A DNA stretch of 41,712 nucleotides from positions 1-41,712 of the forward strand of contig NZ_JACVZC010000050.1 of the NCBI RefSeq assembly GCF_016658545.1, read 5' to 3'. Within the stretch, counting starts at the first letter, position 1; each line of letters starts with the position of its first letter. Below are positions 1 to 8,605 of this stretch, piece after piece. A program made the translations under genes and the position numbers. The notes beneath the pieces are model-generated. The model was given only the letters and a program-made list of their open reading frames with translations, made no database searches and was not told the DNA's origin. The DNA is from Pseudomonas sp. S37. GTDB taxonomy: Bacteria > Pseudomonadota > Gammaproteobacteria > Pseudomonadales > Pseudomonadaceae.

Positions 1-98
<98 letters not shown>

Positions 99-126
99 TT
101 TTCAATACAGCCCTCTTCCTCTACCT

Positions 127-1347
127 CTAAAGCACACCCGCACCGCGCAAGCGCTGCAGCTCACCAGCATCCAGTCCCAGCACTTCTGCCAATACCACCT
201 CGGTATGCTCACCCAACAGTGGCGGCGCCCGCCGATACTCCACCGGCGTCTCCGACAACCTGATCGGACTGGCCACCTGTGGCACGCTACCCGCCAACGG
301 ATGCGGAATGCTCACCGCCAGCCCTCGAGCCAGCACCTGAGGGTCCTGGAACATCTGCGCCAGATCATTGATAGGCCCACAAGGCACCCCCGCGGCTTCC
401 AGCTGGCTCACCCACTCGGCCGTGGTCTTGAACACCGTGGCCTGGCGAATCAATGGAATCAGCTCGGCCCGGTTGGCCACACGCAGCTTATTAGTAACAA
501 AGCGCGGGTCGTCCGCCCACTGCGGCTGCCCGGCCACCTCAGCAAACTTGCGGAACTGGCTATCGTTGCCCACGGTAAGGATGAAGTCGCCATCCGCCGT
601 CGGGAAGTCCTGGTACGGCACGATATTAGGATGGGCATTACCCAGCCGACGAGGCGCCACCCCCGTGGTCAGGTAGTTCATGGCCTGGTTAGCCAGGCAA
701 GCCACCTGCACATCGAGCAAGGCCATATCGACGTGCTGGCCCACGCCTGTCTGATCCCGATGGGCGAGGGCAGCCAGCATGGCCACCGTGGAATAAAGGC
801 CGGTAAGGATGTCGGTAAGCGCCACACCCACCTTCACCGGCCCCGCGCCATCTTCACCCTCCGGGCGACCGGTCAGGCTCATCAGCCCGCCCAGCCCCTG
901 GATCATGAAATCGTAGCCAGCGCGCTTGGCATAGGGCCCGGTTTGGCCAAAGCCGGTAATGGAGCAATAGATAAGCCGTGGATTGGCCGCCTTCAGGCTC
1001 TGGTAGTCCAGGCCATAAGCGGCCAACCCACCCACCTTGAAGTTCTCGATGACGATATCGCACTTCGCCGCCAGCTCGCGCACCAGGCGCTGCCCTTCGG
1101 GCTGGGTGAAATCGATGGTCACCGAGCGCTTGTTGCGGTTGGCCGACAGGTAATAAGCCGCCTCGCTGGTGTTTTCACCCTCGACATCCTTAAGGAAGGG
1201 CGGCCCCCATGAGCGCGTATCGTCACCACTGCCAGGGCGCTCGACCTTGATAACGTCAGCCCCCAGGTCAGCGAGGATCTGGCCAGACCACGGGCCAGCC
1301 AGCACGCGCGAAAGGTCCAGCACCCGCAGATGTGATAGCGCGCCCAT
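127..1347 (-). CDS. gcdG: CaiB/BaiF family CoA-transferase, probable glutarate CoA-transferase
   Basis: A 406-residue class III CoA-transferase. It likely moves CoA from succinyl-CoA onto glutarate, giving the glutaryl-CoA used by the neighbouring dehydrogenase in lysine/5-aminovalerate breakdown. The N-terminus LRVLDLSRVLAGPW and the later segment AGYDFMIQGLGG are family hallmarks; Asp146 in YDF aligns with the catalytic aspartate that carries the acyl anhydride. The length is normal for the family. The ATG at 1347 follows an AAGGGG ribosome site, only 14 bases after the gcdH stop, so the two are co-transcribed. The glutarate substrate is inferred from the gcdH/gcdR context; sequence alone supports only a CaiB/BaiF transferase. 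Confidence 0.88.
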   Translation of the reverse strand: MGALSHLRVLDLSRVLAGPWSGQILADLGADVIKVERPGSGDDTRSWGPPFLKDVEGENTSEAAYYLSANRNKRSVTIDFTQPEGQRLVRELAAKCDIVIENFKVGGLAAYGLDYQSLKAANPRLIYCSITGFGQTGPYAKRAGYDFMIQGLGGLMSLTGRPEGEDGAGPVKVGVALTDILTGLYSTVAMLAALAHRDQTGVGQHVDMALLDVQVACLANQAMNYLTTGVAPRRLGNAHPNIVPYQDFPTADGDFILTVGNDSQFRKFAEVAGQPQWADDPRFVTNKLRVANRAELIPLIRQATVFKTTAEWVSQLEAAGVPCGPINDLAQMFQDPQVLARGLAVSIPHPLAGSVPQVASPIRLSETPVEYRRAPPLLGEHTEVVLAEVLGLDAGELQRLRGAGVL

Positions 1348-1361
1348 GAGCTGGCCCCTTA

Positions 1362-2543
1362 TTAGTAGAAAGCCTGGATACCGGTTTGCGCACGCCCCAG
1401 GATCAGCGCATGCACGTCATGAGTACCTTCATAGGTGTTGACCACCTCGAGGTTGACCAGGTGGCGGGCCACGCCAAACTCGTCGGAAATACCGTTGCCG
1501 CCCAGCATGTCACGCGCCATGCGAGCGATATCCAGCGCCTTGCCGCAGGAGTTGCGCTTCATGATCGAGGTGATCTCCACCGCAGCCGTGCCTTCGTCTT
1601 TCATGCGCCCCAGGCGCAGGCACCCCTGCAGTGCCAAGGTGATTTCGGTTTGCATGTCGGCCAGCTTTTTCTGGATCAGCTGGTTGGCAGCCAGCGGGCG
1701 CCCGAACTGCTGACGGTCCAGGGTGTACTGGCGAGCGGTGTGCCAGCAGGCTTCGGCAGCGCCCAGTGCCCCCCAGGAGATGCCATAACGGGCCGAATTC
1801 AGGCAAGTGAACGGCCCCTTCAGGCCCCGCACGTCCGGGAAAATGTTCTCTTCCGGCACAAACACGTTGTCCATGACGATTTCGCCGGTGATCGAGGCGC
1901 GCAGGCCGACCTTGCCATGAATCGCCGGTGCACTCAGGCCCTGCCAGCCTTTCTCCAGGACAAAGCCACGGATATCACCGGCATCATCCTTGGCCCAAAC
2001 CACGAACACATCGGCGATCGGGCTATTGGTGATCCACATCTTGCTGCCGCTCAGGCGATAGCCGCCATCAACCTTCTTGGCACGGGTAATCATCGAGCCC
2101 GGGTCGGAGCCATGGTTAGGCTCGGTCAGGCCGAAACAACCGATCCACTCGCCACTCGCCAGCTTGGGCAGGTACTTCTGCTTTTGCGCTTCGGTGCCGA
2201 ATTCATTGATCGGCACCATCACCAGCGATGACTGCACGCTCATCATCGACCGGTAGCCCGAGTCGATGCGCTCCACCTCGCGAGCAATCAGGCCATAGCA
2301 CACGTAGTTCAAGCCGCTGCCGCCGTATTGCTCGGGAATGGTTGCCCCCAGCAGGCCGACGTCGCCCATCTCGCGGAAGATCGCCGGGTCGGTCTGCTCG
2401 TGACGGAAGGCCTCGAGCACACGCGGGGCCAGCTTGTCCTGGGCGAACTGATAAGCGCTGTCACGCACCATGCGCTCTTCTTCAGTGAGCTGCTGATCCA
2501 GCAGCAGCGGGTCGATCCAGTTGAAGCTTGCTTTACCGGCCAT
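1362..2543 (-). CDS. gcdH: Glutaryl-CoA dehydrogenase
   Basis: A 393-residue FAD-dependent acyl-CoA dehydrogenase that oxidatively decarboxylates glutaryl-CoA to crotonyl-CoA and passes electrons to ETF. Visible signatures are WIGCFGLTEPNHGSDPG in the middle (FAD/substrate domain), the arginine-rich ARYGISWGALGAAEACW stretch, and NTYEGTHDVHALILGRA near the C-terminus. Glu372 in YEGT is the expected catalytic base. The size and the RSMMSVQSSLVM segment fit GCDH rather than a generic short-chain enzyme. The ATG at 2543 has a GAGGA site (2552-2556 on the opposite strand) at 8-base spacing. It is first in an operon with gcdG and divergent from gcdR. Confidence 0.95.
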   Translation of the reverse strand: MAGKASFNWIDPLLLDQQLTEEERMVRDSAYQFAQDKLAPRVLEAFRHEQTDPAIFREMGDVGLLGATIPEQYGGSGLNYVCYGLIAREVERIDSGYRSMMSVQSSLVMVPINEFGTEAQKQKYLPKLASGEWIGCFGLTEPNHGSDPGSMITRAKKVDGGYRLSGSKMWITNSPIADVFVVWAKDDAGDIRGFVLEKGWQGLSAPAIHGKVGLRASITGEIVMDNVFVPEENIFPDVRGLKGPFTCLNSARYGISWGALGAAEACWHTARQYTLDRQQFGRPLAANQLIQKKLADMQTEITLALQGCLRLGRMKDEGTAAVEITSIMKRNSCGKALDIARMARDMLGGNGISDEFGVARHLVNLEVVNTYEGTHDVHALILGRAQTGIQAFY

Positions 2544-2634
2544 GAGCGAAATCCTCGAAATAGGGGGCAGTTTCTTGTGCCTTTGAGCCTAGGCCTGATC
2601 GGCCGCGGGTACAAACGAGGATTGCGCACCAATT

Positions 2635-2671
2635 AGTGATAATTTGTCACTCCGTAAATTGGCGAATCGCC
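2635..2671. promoter_or_regulatory. Candidate GcdR operator region between gcdH and gcdR
   Basis: The 161-base divergent intergenic region has two perfect inverted repeats close together: AGTGA-N7-TCACT at 2635-2651 and GGCGA-A-TCGCC at 2661-2671. LysR-type regulators commonly bind interrupted dyads in the promoter they share with a divergent target operon, so these are the best candidates for GcdR sites. The assignment to GcdR is inference from position; the dyads themselves are seen directly. Confidence 0.5.
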
Positions 2672-2704
2672 ATATTGACAGCCTTACAAGTGAGGTTGAC
2701 GTAC

Positions 2705-3604
2705 ATGCGCCGCAAGATCCCCAGTACCGCTGCCCTGGTTTGCTTTGAGGCGGCAGCGCGCAACGAGAGCTTTACCAAGGCTGCCCAGGAACTTGCCCTG
2801 ACCCAGGGCGCCGTCTGTCGCCAGATCGGTGGCCTGGAGGCCTTCCTCAATGTGGAACTGTTCCGTCGCTCCCGCCGCGGCGTGAAGCTGACCGAGGCAG
2901 GCCTCTCATATAGCCGCCAGGTCGCCGCACAACTGGACGCGGTGGAGCGCGACACTTTGTCGGTAATGCGCCAGCAGGGCGCCAATGTGATCGAACTGGC
3001 GGTGGTGCCGACGTTCGGCACCCAATGGCTGCTACCTCGGCTCAAGAACTTCCAGCAGCACCATCCAGACGTCACGGTCAACCTCACCAACCGCACCCGG
3101 CCATTCCTGTTTGCCGATACCACCTTCGATGCCGCCATCTATTTTGGCGACGCCGACTGGTCCGGCACCCAGTCCCACCGGCTCATGGGAGAAAACCCGG
3201 TGCCCGTCTGCAGCCCGACACTGCTGGGCGGGCAGGGCACGCTTGAGGCCCAGCGCATCGCCCTGCTACCCCTGCTGCAGCAAAGCACGCGCCCTTACGC
3301 CTGGCGACAGTGGTTCGGCAGCATGGGCATGAATGTGGATCGCGACATGACAGGCCCGCGTTATGAACTATTCTCGATGCTCGCCCAGGCGGCCATGCAC
3401 GAGATGGGCATAGCGCTGATACCGCCATTCCTGATCCAGCGCGAGTTGCAGGAGGGAAGGTTGGTAGTCGCTAACAGATACGCCCTGACAAGCGACAAGG
3501 CCTACTATCTGATGATTCCCGAGCGCAAGGTGGAGTCTGCTTCGCTGCGCGCCTTCCGCGACTGGCTGATAAGCCAGGCCCAGGCGTACACGGCAAAACC
3601 ATAA
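2705..3604 (+). CDS. gcdR: LysR-family regulator of glutarate catabolism
   Basis: A 299-residue LysR-type transcriptional regulator. The N-terminal winged helix-turn-helix (about residues 5-65) reads LVCFEAAARNESFTKAAQELALTQGAVCRQIGGLE, the classic LTTR pattern. The rest is the two-lobed effector domain, including VVPTFGTQWLLPRL and the GcvA-type run ending IPERK. The start chosen is ATG 2705, preceded by GAGG at 2692-2695 with 9-base spacing; an in-frame upstream ATG at 2636 would add 23 residues but lies inside the candidate operator. It is transcribed divergently from gcdH-gcdG and probably activates it in response to glutarate. The role is inferred from position. Confidence 0.9.
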   Translation: MRRKIPSTAALVCFEAAARNESFTKAAQELALTQGAVCRQIGGLEAFLNVELFRRSRRGVKLTEAGLSYSRQVAAQLDAVERDTLSVMRQQGANVIELAVVPTFGTQWLLPRLKNFQQHHPDVTVNLTNRTRPFLFADTTFDAAIYFGDADWSGTQSHRLMGENPVPVCSPTLLGGQGTLEAQRIALLPLLQQSTRPYAWRQWFGSMGMNVDRDMTGPRYELFSMLAQAAMHEMGIALIPPFLIQRELQEGRLVVANRYALTSDKAYYLMIPERKVESASLRAFRDWLISQAQAYTAKP

Positions 3605-4040
3605 ACAAGTGCGACAAATTGACTCCGTAGTCAATTATTTTAAACACCTACAGATATAAGTATTTGTCGCATACAGGCAAACTGTTCCGCAAGCACCAAA
3701 ATACCCTTTAACCCTGCTGACTGCGCGGCTTTGAGGGGTATTTTGCGACATTCAGCAAGTTGTGAGCGAATTGACCGCAATTATTTTTATTTTTTCTCCT
3801 AATCTGCCAATAGCCCATGTTTGACGGGCTACAGCCTTATAGCTGCGACAAGCGGTCACAGGGTGACTTGTAGTTTTAACTTGGTTTCGCTCCAGAACTG
3901 GTTGAAGGCCCCTGGGTTCGTCTGCAAAATGCTTCGCCCGCCCGGGATACGGCGGGTTGGCGCTCCACAGCCGCCCCAGCGCACCATCCGAAGTGTGCTG
4001 GCTTTTACAAAGACAAAAGGTCACCGCAGGAGAAATAGTC
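3605..4040. other. Gene-free gcdR-pntAA interval rich in dyads and TGCGACA motifs
   Basis: No credible gene is present in this 436-base, AT-rich interval. It holds a perfect 10-base inverted repeat TGCGACAAAT (3610-3619) / ATTTGTCGCA (3662-3671). Nested inside is AATTGAC (3617-3623) / GTCAATT (3630-3636). Further on are CAAAATACCC (3697-3706) / GGGTATTTTG (3736-3745), and TAGCCC (3811-3816) / GGGCTA (3826-3831). The heptamer TGCGACA recurs at 3610, 3744 and 3844, and inverted at 3665. The 3617-3636 hairpin may help end gcdR transcription; the rest looks like control sequence for pntAA. I could not pick a convincing promoter. Confidence 0.6.
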
Positions 4041-5162
4041 GTGCACATTGGTGTTCCTCTCGAGACGCAGACCGGTGAGACAAGGGTCGCTGCGACCCCG
4101 GAAACCATCAAGAAACTGATTGGCCAGGGCCATCAGGTCACCGTCCAACGGGGGGCAGGGCTTAACGCCGCCATTCCGGACAGTGCCTATGAAGCCGTGG
4201 GCGCTTCCCTGGGAAGCGCAGCCGATGCCTACGGCGCTCAATTGGTCCTCAAGGTGGTCGCTCCCAACGACCAGGAACTGGCGCTGATCAACAGCGGCAG
4301 CCTTCTGGTAGGCATGCTCAACCCGTTCAACAGCGAACTGATCGGCAAGATGGCCGAACGCGGCATCACCGCCTTCGCCCTGGAAGCCGCGCCGCGCACC
4401 TCACGGGCGCAAAGCCTCGACGTGCTGTCGTCGCAGGCCAATATCGCCGGCTACAAGGCCGTGTTGCTGGCCGCCCATCACTACCCACGCTTCATGCCCA
4501 TGCTGATGACCGCCGCCGGTACCGTTAAGGCCGCGCGCGTGTTGATCCTGGGTGCAGGCGTTGCTGGCCTGCAGGCGATTGCCACGGCCAAGCGCCTGGG
4601 CGCGGTGATCGAGGCGTCCGATGTACGCCCGGCGGTGAAGGAGCAGATCGAGTCGCTGGGCGCCAAGTTCATCGACGTGCCCTACGAGACCGACGAAGAG
4701 CGCGAATGCGCCGAAGGCGTCGGCGGCTATGCACGTCCAATGCCGGCCAGCTGGATGCAGCGTCAGGCCCAGGCCGTGCACGAGCGCGCCAAGCAAGCGG
4801 ATATCGTCATCACCACCGCGCTGATTCCCGGCCGCAAGGCGCCGACCCTGCTCAGCGCCGAAACCGTGGCGCAGATGAAGCCCGGCTCGGTGGTCATCGA
4901 CCTCGCGGCCGCCCAGGGCGGCAACTGCCCGCTGACTGTTGCAGATCAGGTGGTGCAGGCGAACGGTGTGACCATCGTTGGCCCTACCAACCTGCCGGCC
5001 CAGGTGGGCGCTGATGCCTCTGCCCTGTATGCACGCAACCTGCTGGACTTCATGAAGCTGCTGTTCGACAAGGACGGCGCGCTGGTCATCAACCTCGAAG
5101 ACGACATCGTCGCGGCCTGCCTGATGTGCCGCGATGGCCAGGTCGTCCGCAAGAACGGCTAA
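4041..5162 (+). CDS. pntAA: NAD(P) transhydrogenase subunit alpha, part 1 (NAD-binding domain I)
   Basis: A 373-residue soluble domain I of the membrane-bound proton-translocating transhydrogenase. It binds NAD(H) and exchanges hydride with NADP(H) bound to PntB. It has the AlaDH/PNT N-terminal fold (MHIGVPLETQTGETRVAATP) and a Rossmann motif LILGAGVAGLQAIATAKRLGA followed by EASDVRP, where the acidic residue selects NAD. The start chosen is GTG 4041, which has AGGAG at 4028-4032 with 8-base spacing and restores the family N-terminus; the frame stays open upstream to 3957 but adds unrelated residues. The alpha subunit is split from its membrane part, as is common outside enterics. It leads the pntAA-pntAB-pntB operon. 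Confidence 0.95.
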   Translation: MHIGVPLETQTGETRVAATPETIKKLIGQGHQVTVQRGAGLNAAIPDSAYEAVGASLGSAADAYGAQLVLKVVAPNDQELALINSGSLLVGMLNPFNSELIGKMAERGITAFALEAAPRTSRAQSLDVLSSQANIAGYKAVLLAAHHYPRFMPMLMTAAGTVKAARVLILGAGVAGLQAIATAKRLGAVIEASDVRPAVKEQIESLGAKFIDVPYETDEERECAEGVGGYARPMPASWMQRQAQAVHERAKQADIVITTALIPGRKAPTLLSAETVAQMKPGSVVIDLAAAQGGNCPLTVADQVVQANGVTIVGPTNLPAQVGADASALYARNLLDFMKLLFDKDGALVINLEDDIVAACLMCRDGQVVRKNG

Positions 5163-5173
5163 GGAGCACGACA

Positions 5174-5488
5174 ATGGAAGACATGCTGATTTCCCACGGC
5201 ATCTACAACCTGATCATCTTCGTGCTGGCCATCTATGTGGGCTACCACGTGGTGTGGAACGTCACCCCCGCGCTGCACACCCCACTGATGGCGGTCACCA
5301 ACGCCATCTCGGCGATCGTCATCGTCGGTGCCATGCTGGCGGCAGCCCTGACCGTGACCCCGGCCGGCAAGCTGATGGGCACCCTGGCGGTGGCCCTGGC
5401 CGCGGTCAACGTGTTCGGTGGCTTCCTGGTCACCCGTCGCATGCTTGAGATGTTCAAGAAGAAAACCAAGAACGAGGCGCAGAAGTAA
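5174..5488 (+). CDS. pntAB: NAD(P) transhydrogenase subunit alpha, part 2 (membrane domain)
   Basis: A 104-residue inner-membrane protein carrying the domain II helices contributed by the alpha subunit. Hydrophobic segments are seen at IYNLIIFVLAIYVGYHVVW, AISAIVIVGAMLAAALTV and LMGTLAVALAAVNVFGGFLV, followed by a basic tail. The ATG at 5174 is preceded by AAGGAG, 11 bases after the pntAA stop; an upstream in-frame ATG at 5126 lies inside pntAA and is rejected. It pairs with the PntB helices to form the proton channel. Confidence 0.94.
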   Translation: MEDMLISHGIYNLIIFVLAIYVGYHVVWNVTPALHTPLMAVTNAISAIVIVGAMLAAALTVTPAGKLMGTLAVALAAVNVFGGFLVTRRMLEMFKKKTKNEAQK

Positions 5489-5490
5489 GC

Positions 5491-6927
5491 ATGAGCATGA
5501 ATCTGGTAACGCTCCTCTACCTCGTCGCCTCGGTGTGCTTCATCCAGGCGCTCAAAGGCCTGTCACACCCGACCACCTCGCGGCGCGGCAACCTGTTCGG
5601 CATGATCGGCATGGGCCTGGCGATCCTCACCACGGTTGGCCTCATCTATAAGCTGGGCGCTGAGCTTGCTACGGCTGGCATTGGCTACGTGATCGTCGGC
5701 TTGCTGGTCGGCGGTACCGCCGGTTCGATCATGGCCAAGCGCGTAGAGATGACCAAGATGCCTGAGCTGGTCGCCTTCATGCACAGCATGATCGGCCTGG
5801 CTGCAGTATTCATCGCCATCGCCGCCGTGCTCGAGCCGCAGTCGATGGGCATCGTTGCCGCCATCAGCGACCCGATCCCCACCGGTAACCGCCTGGAACT
5901 GTTCCTTGGCGCAGCCATTGGTGCCATCACCTTCTCCGGTTCGGTAATCGCCTTTGGCAAACTGTCGGGCAAGTACAAGTTCCGCCTGTTCCAGGGCGCA
6001 CCGGTACAGTTCGCCGGCCAGCACAAGCTGAACCTGATCCTCGGCCTGACCACCATCGCCCTGGGCCTGCTGTTCACTTTCACTGGCCACTACAGTGCCT
6101 TCACCCTGATGCTGGTTCTGGCCTTCATCATGGGCGTGCTGATCATTATTCCGATCGGCGGCGCTGACATGCCGGTGGTGGTATCAATGCTCAACAGCTA
6201 TTCGGGCTGGGCAGCGGCTGGCATCGGCTTCTCGCTGAACAACTCGATGCTGATCATCGCAGGCTCCCTGGTCGGCTCCTCCGGTGCCATCCTCTCGTAC
6301 ATCATGTGCAAGGCGATGAACCGTTCGTTCTTCAACGTGATCCTCGGCGGTTTCGGCGGCGATACCGATGCCGGTGCCGCGCAAGGTTCGCAAGAGCAGC
6401 GCCCGGTGAAGTCCGGCTCGGCCGACGATGCCACCTTCCTGCTGAGCAACGCCGACAGCGTGATCATCGTCCCGGGCTACGGCCTGGCGGTGGCCCGCGC
6501 CCAGCACGCGCTCAAGGAGCTGACCGAGAAGCTGACCCACAACGGTGTGACCGTGAAGTACGCGATCCACCCGGTGGCGGGGCGTATGCCCGGGCACATG
6601 AACGTGCTGCTGGCTGAGGCCGAAGTGCCGTACGACCAGGTGTTCGAGATGGAAGACATCAACGCCGAGTTCGGCCAGGCCGACGTGGTGCTGGTGCTGG
6701 GCGCCAACGACGTGGTCAACCCGGCGGCGAAAAACGATCCCAAGTCGCCTATCGCCGGCATGCCGATCCTCGAGGCGTTCAAGGCCAAGACCATCATCGT
6801 CAACAAGCGCTCGATGGCCAGCGGCTATGCCGGCCTGGACAATGAGTTGTTCTACCTCGACAAGACCATGATGGTATTCGGTGACGCCAAGAAGGTCATC
6901 GAAGACATGGTCAAGGCGGTGGAGTAA
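5491..6927 (+). CDS. pntB: NAD(P) transhydrogenase subunit beta
   Basis: A 478-residue beta subunit. The N-terminal half is a bundle of membrane helices (domain II). The C-terminal part (about residue 300 on) is the NADP-binding domain III, with VIIVPGYGLAVARAQHALKEL, HPVAGRMPGHMNVLLAEA and VLVLGANDVVNPAA, all standard for this subunit. The length is normal. It starts 2 bases after the pntAB stop, so translation is probably coupled; an internal Met two codons downstream is an alternative start. The enzyme uses proton flow to make NADPH, or the reverse, so it balances redox pools during growth on organic acids. The operon closes with the terminator at 6958-6992. Confidence 0.96.
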   Translation: MSMNLVTLLYLVASVCFIQALKGLSHPTTSRRGNLFGMIGMGLAILTTVGLIYKLGAELATAGIGYVIVGLLVGGTAGSIMAKRVEMTKMPELVAFMHSMIGLAAVFIAIAAVLEPQSMGIVAAISDPIPTGNRLELFLGAAIGAITFSGSVIAFGKLSGKYKFRLFQGAPVQFAGQHKLNLILGLTTIALGLLFTFTGHYSAFTLMLVLAFIMGVLIIIPIGGADMPVVVSMLNSYSGWAAAGIGFSLNNSMLIIAGSLVGSSGAILSYIMCKAMNRSFFNVILGGFGGDTDAGAAQGSQEQRPVKSGSADDATFLLSNADSVIIVPGYGLAVARAQHALKELTEKLTHNGVTVKYAIHPVAGRMPGHMNVLLAEAEVPYDQVFEMEDINAEFGQADVVLVLGANDVVNPAAKNDPKSPIAGMPILEAFKAKTIIVNKRSMASGYAGLDNELFYLDKTMMVFGDAKKVIEDMVKAVE

Positions 6928-6957
6928 ACCGTCGCTGCAAACCAGCTGATATAAAGG

Positions 6958-6992
6958 AAGCCCCGGTCAGAATCTGCCGGGGCTTTTCTTTT
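6958..6992 (+). terminator. Intrinsic terminator of the pnt operon
   Basis: A perfect 9-base stem AAGCCCCGG (6958-6966) / CCGGGGCTT (6977-6985) with a 10-base loop is followed by TTTTCTTTT. It lies 30 bases after the pntB stop. Confidence 0.93.
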
Positions 6993-7031
6993 ATTGATCC
7001 GGATCAACGGCTCTGCTTCGTAGCTTCTCAT

Positions 7032-7045
7032 ACGACCATGGTCGT
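7032..7045. promoter_or_regulatory. Perfect 14-base palindrome ahead of the CoA-transferase gene
   Basis: ACGACCATGGTCGT is a perfect palindrome 66 bases upstream of the start codon of the next gene and downstream of the pnt terminator. It sits where an activator or repressor site would be expected. The acetate-responsive CrbS/CrbR (MxtR/ErdR) system, which controls acetate genes in pseudomonads, is a reasonable candidate for this gene, but I cannot confirm that it binds this sequence. Confidence 0.5.
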
Positions 7046-7111
7046 GGGACGGCAAAGGGCGAAGTCTCTAGACTGCGCTGCAGTAGTTTCAGTAGCCCGA
7101 GATAACAATCC

Positions 7112-8605
7112 ATGTACCGTGATCGTATCCGCTTGTCCTCCCTGCACAGCAAGGTAATGAGTGCGGCTGATGCCGCTGGTCTGATCGAGGACGGCATGAC
7201 CGTCGGCATGAGCGGTTTCACCCGCGCCGGCGAAGCCAAGGCCGTACCGCATGCACTGGCCGAACGTGCCAAGCAGTCGCCACTGAAAATCAGCCTGATG
7301 ACCGGCGCCAGCCTGGGCAACGACCTGGACAAGCAACTGACCGAGGCCGGCGTGCTGGCTCGCCGCATGCCGTTCCAGGTCGACAGCACCCTGCGCAAGG
7401 CCATCAACGACGGCCAGGTGATGTTCATCGACCAGCACCTGTCGGAAACCGTCGAGCAACTGCGCAACCAGCAGCTGAAGCTGCCGGACATCGCGGTTAT
7501 CGAAGCCGTGGCCATCACCGAGCAGGGCCATATCGTGCCAACCACTTCGGTAGGCAACTCGGCCAGCTTCGCGATCTTCGCCAAGCAGGTGATTGTCGAG
7601 ATCAACCTCTCGCACAACACCAACCTCGAAGGCCTGCACGACATCTATATCCCAACCTATCGCCCGACCCGCACGCCTATCCCGCTGGTCAAGGTCGACG
7701 ACCGTATCGGCAGCACCGCCATCCCTATCGACCCGGCCAAGATCGTCGGTATCGTCATCAGCGACCAGCCGGACTCGCCGTCCACTGTACTGCCGCCGGA
7801 TGACGAAACCCAGGGCATCGCCGACCACCTGATCAACTTCCTGAAGAAAGAAGTCGACGCTGGCCGCATGACCAACAAGCTCGGCCCGCTGCAAGCCGGC
7901 ATTGGCAGCATTGCCAACGCGGTGATGTGCGGCCTGATCGAGTCGCCGTTCGAAGACCTGACCATGTACTCCGAAGTGCTGCAGGACTCCACCTTCGATC
8001 TGATCGACGCGGGCAAGCTGAGCTTTGCCTCGGGCAGCTCGATTACCCTGTCGACGCGCCGCAATGCCGACGTGTTCGGCAACCTGGAGCGCTACAAGGA
8101 CAAGCTGGTACTGCGCCCACAGGAAATCTCCAACCACCCGGAAGTGGTACGCCGCTTAGGCATCATCGGTATCAACACCGCGCTGGAGTTCGATATCTAC
8201 GGCAACGTCAACTCCACTCACGTGTGCGGCACCCGGATGATGAACGGTATCGGTGGCTCGGGTGACTTTGCCCGTAACGCCCACCTGGCCGTGTTCGTGA
8301 CCAAGTCGATTGCCAAAGGCGGGGCGATTTCCAGCGTGGTGCCGATGGTCAGCCATGTCGACCATACCGAGCACGACGTGGACATCCTGGTCACCGAGCA
8401 AGGCCTGGCCGACCTGCGTGGCCTGGCGCCGCGCGAGCGGGCACGGGCGATCATCGACAACTGTGTGCACCCGGACTATCGCGCTGCGCTGAACGACTAC
8501 TTCGATCGTGCCTGCCAGCGTGGCGGCCACACCCCGCACATTCTGCGTGAAGCGCTGAGCTGGCACGAAAACCTGGAAGAAACCGGGCGCATGCTGGCTG
8601 TCTGA
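7112..8605 (+). CDS. Succinate/acetyl-CoA CoA-transferase (acetyl-CoA hydrolase/transferase family)
   Basis: A 497-residue class I CoA-transferase, full length for the family that holds succinyl-CoA:acetate and propionyl-CoA:succinate CoA-transferases and proteins named acetyl-CoA hydrolase. Visible features are GMTVGMSGFTRAGEAK near the N-terminus, the glycine loop QAGIGSIANAVM (about 261-272), and LTMYSEVLQD, where Glu288 is the expected catalytic residue forming the glutamyl-CoA thioester. Toward the C-terminus are MMNGIGGSGDFARNA and VTEQGLADLRGLAPRERA. It probably recycles CoA between acetyl- or propionyl-CoA and succinate. The true acceptor cannot be read from sequence. The ATG at 7112 has only a weak GAG site. 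The gene stands alone between a terminator and a REP pair. Confidence 0.9.
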   Translation: MYRDRIRLSSLHSKVMSAADAAGLIEDGMTVGMSGFTRAGEAKAVPHALAERAKQSPLKISLMTGASLGNDLDKQLTEAGVLARRMPFQVDSTLRKAINDGQVMFIDQHLSETVEQLRNQQLKLPDIAVIEAVAITEQGHIVPTTSVGNSASFAIFAKQVIVEINLSHNTNLEGLHDIYIPTYRPTRTPIPLVKVDDRIGSTAIPIDPAKIVGIVISDQPDSPSTVLPPDDETQGIADHLINFLKKEVDAGRMTNKLGPLQAGIGSIANAVMCGLIESPFEDLTMYSEVLQDSTFDLIDAGKLSFASGSSITLSTRRNADVFGNLERYKDKLVLRPQEISNHPEVVRRLGIIGINTALEFDIYGNVNSTHVCGTRMMNGIGGSGDFARNAHLAVFVTKSIAKGGAISSVVPMVSHVDHTEHDVDILVTEQGLADLRGLAPRERARAIIDNCVHPDYRAALNDYFDRACQRGGHTPHILREALSWHENLEETGRMLAV

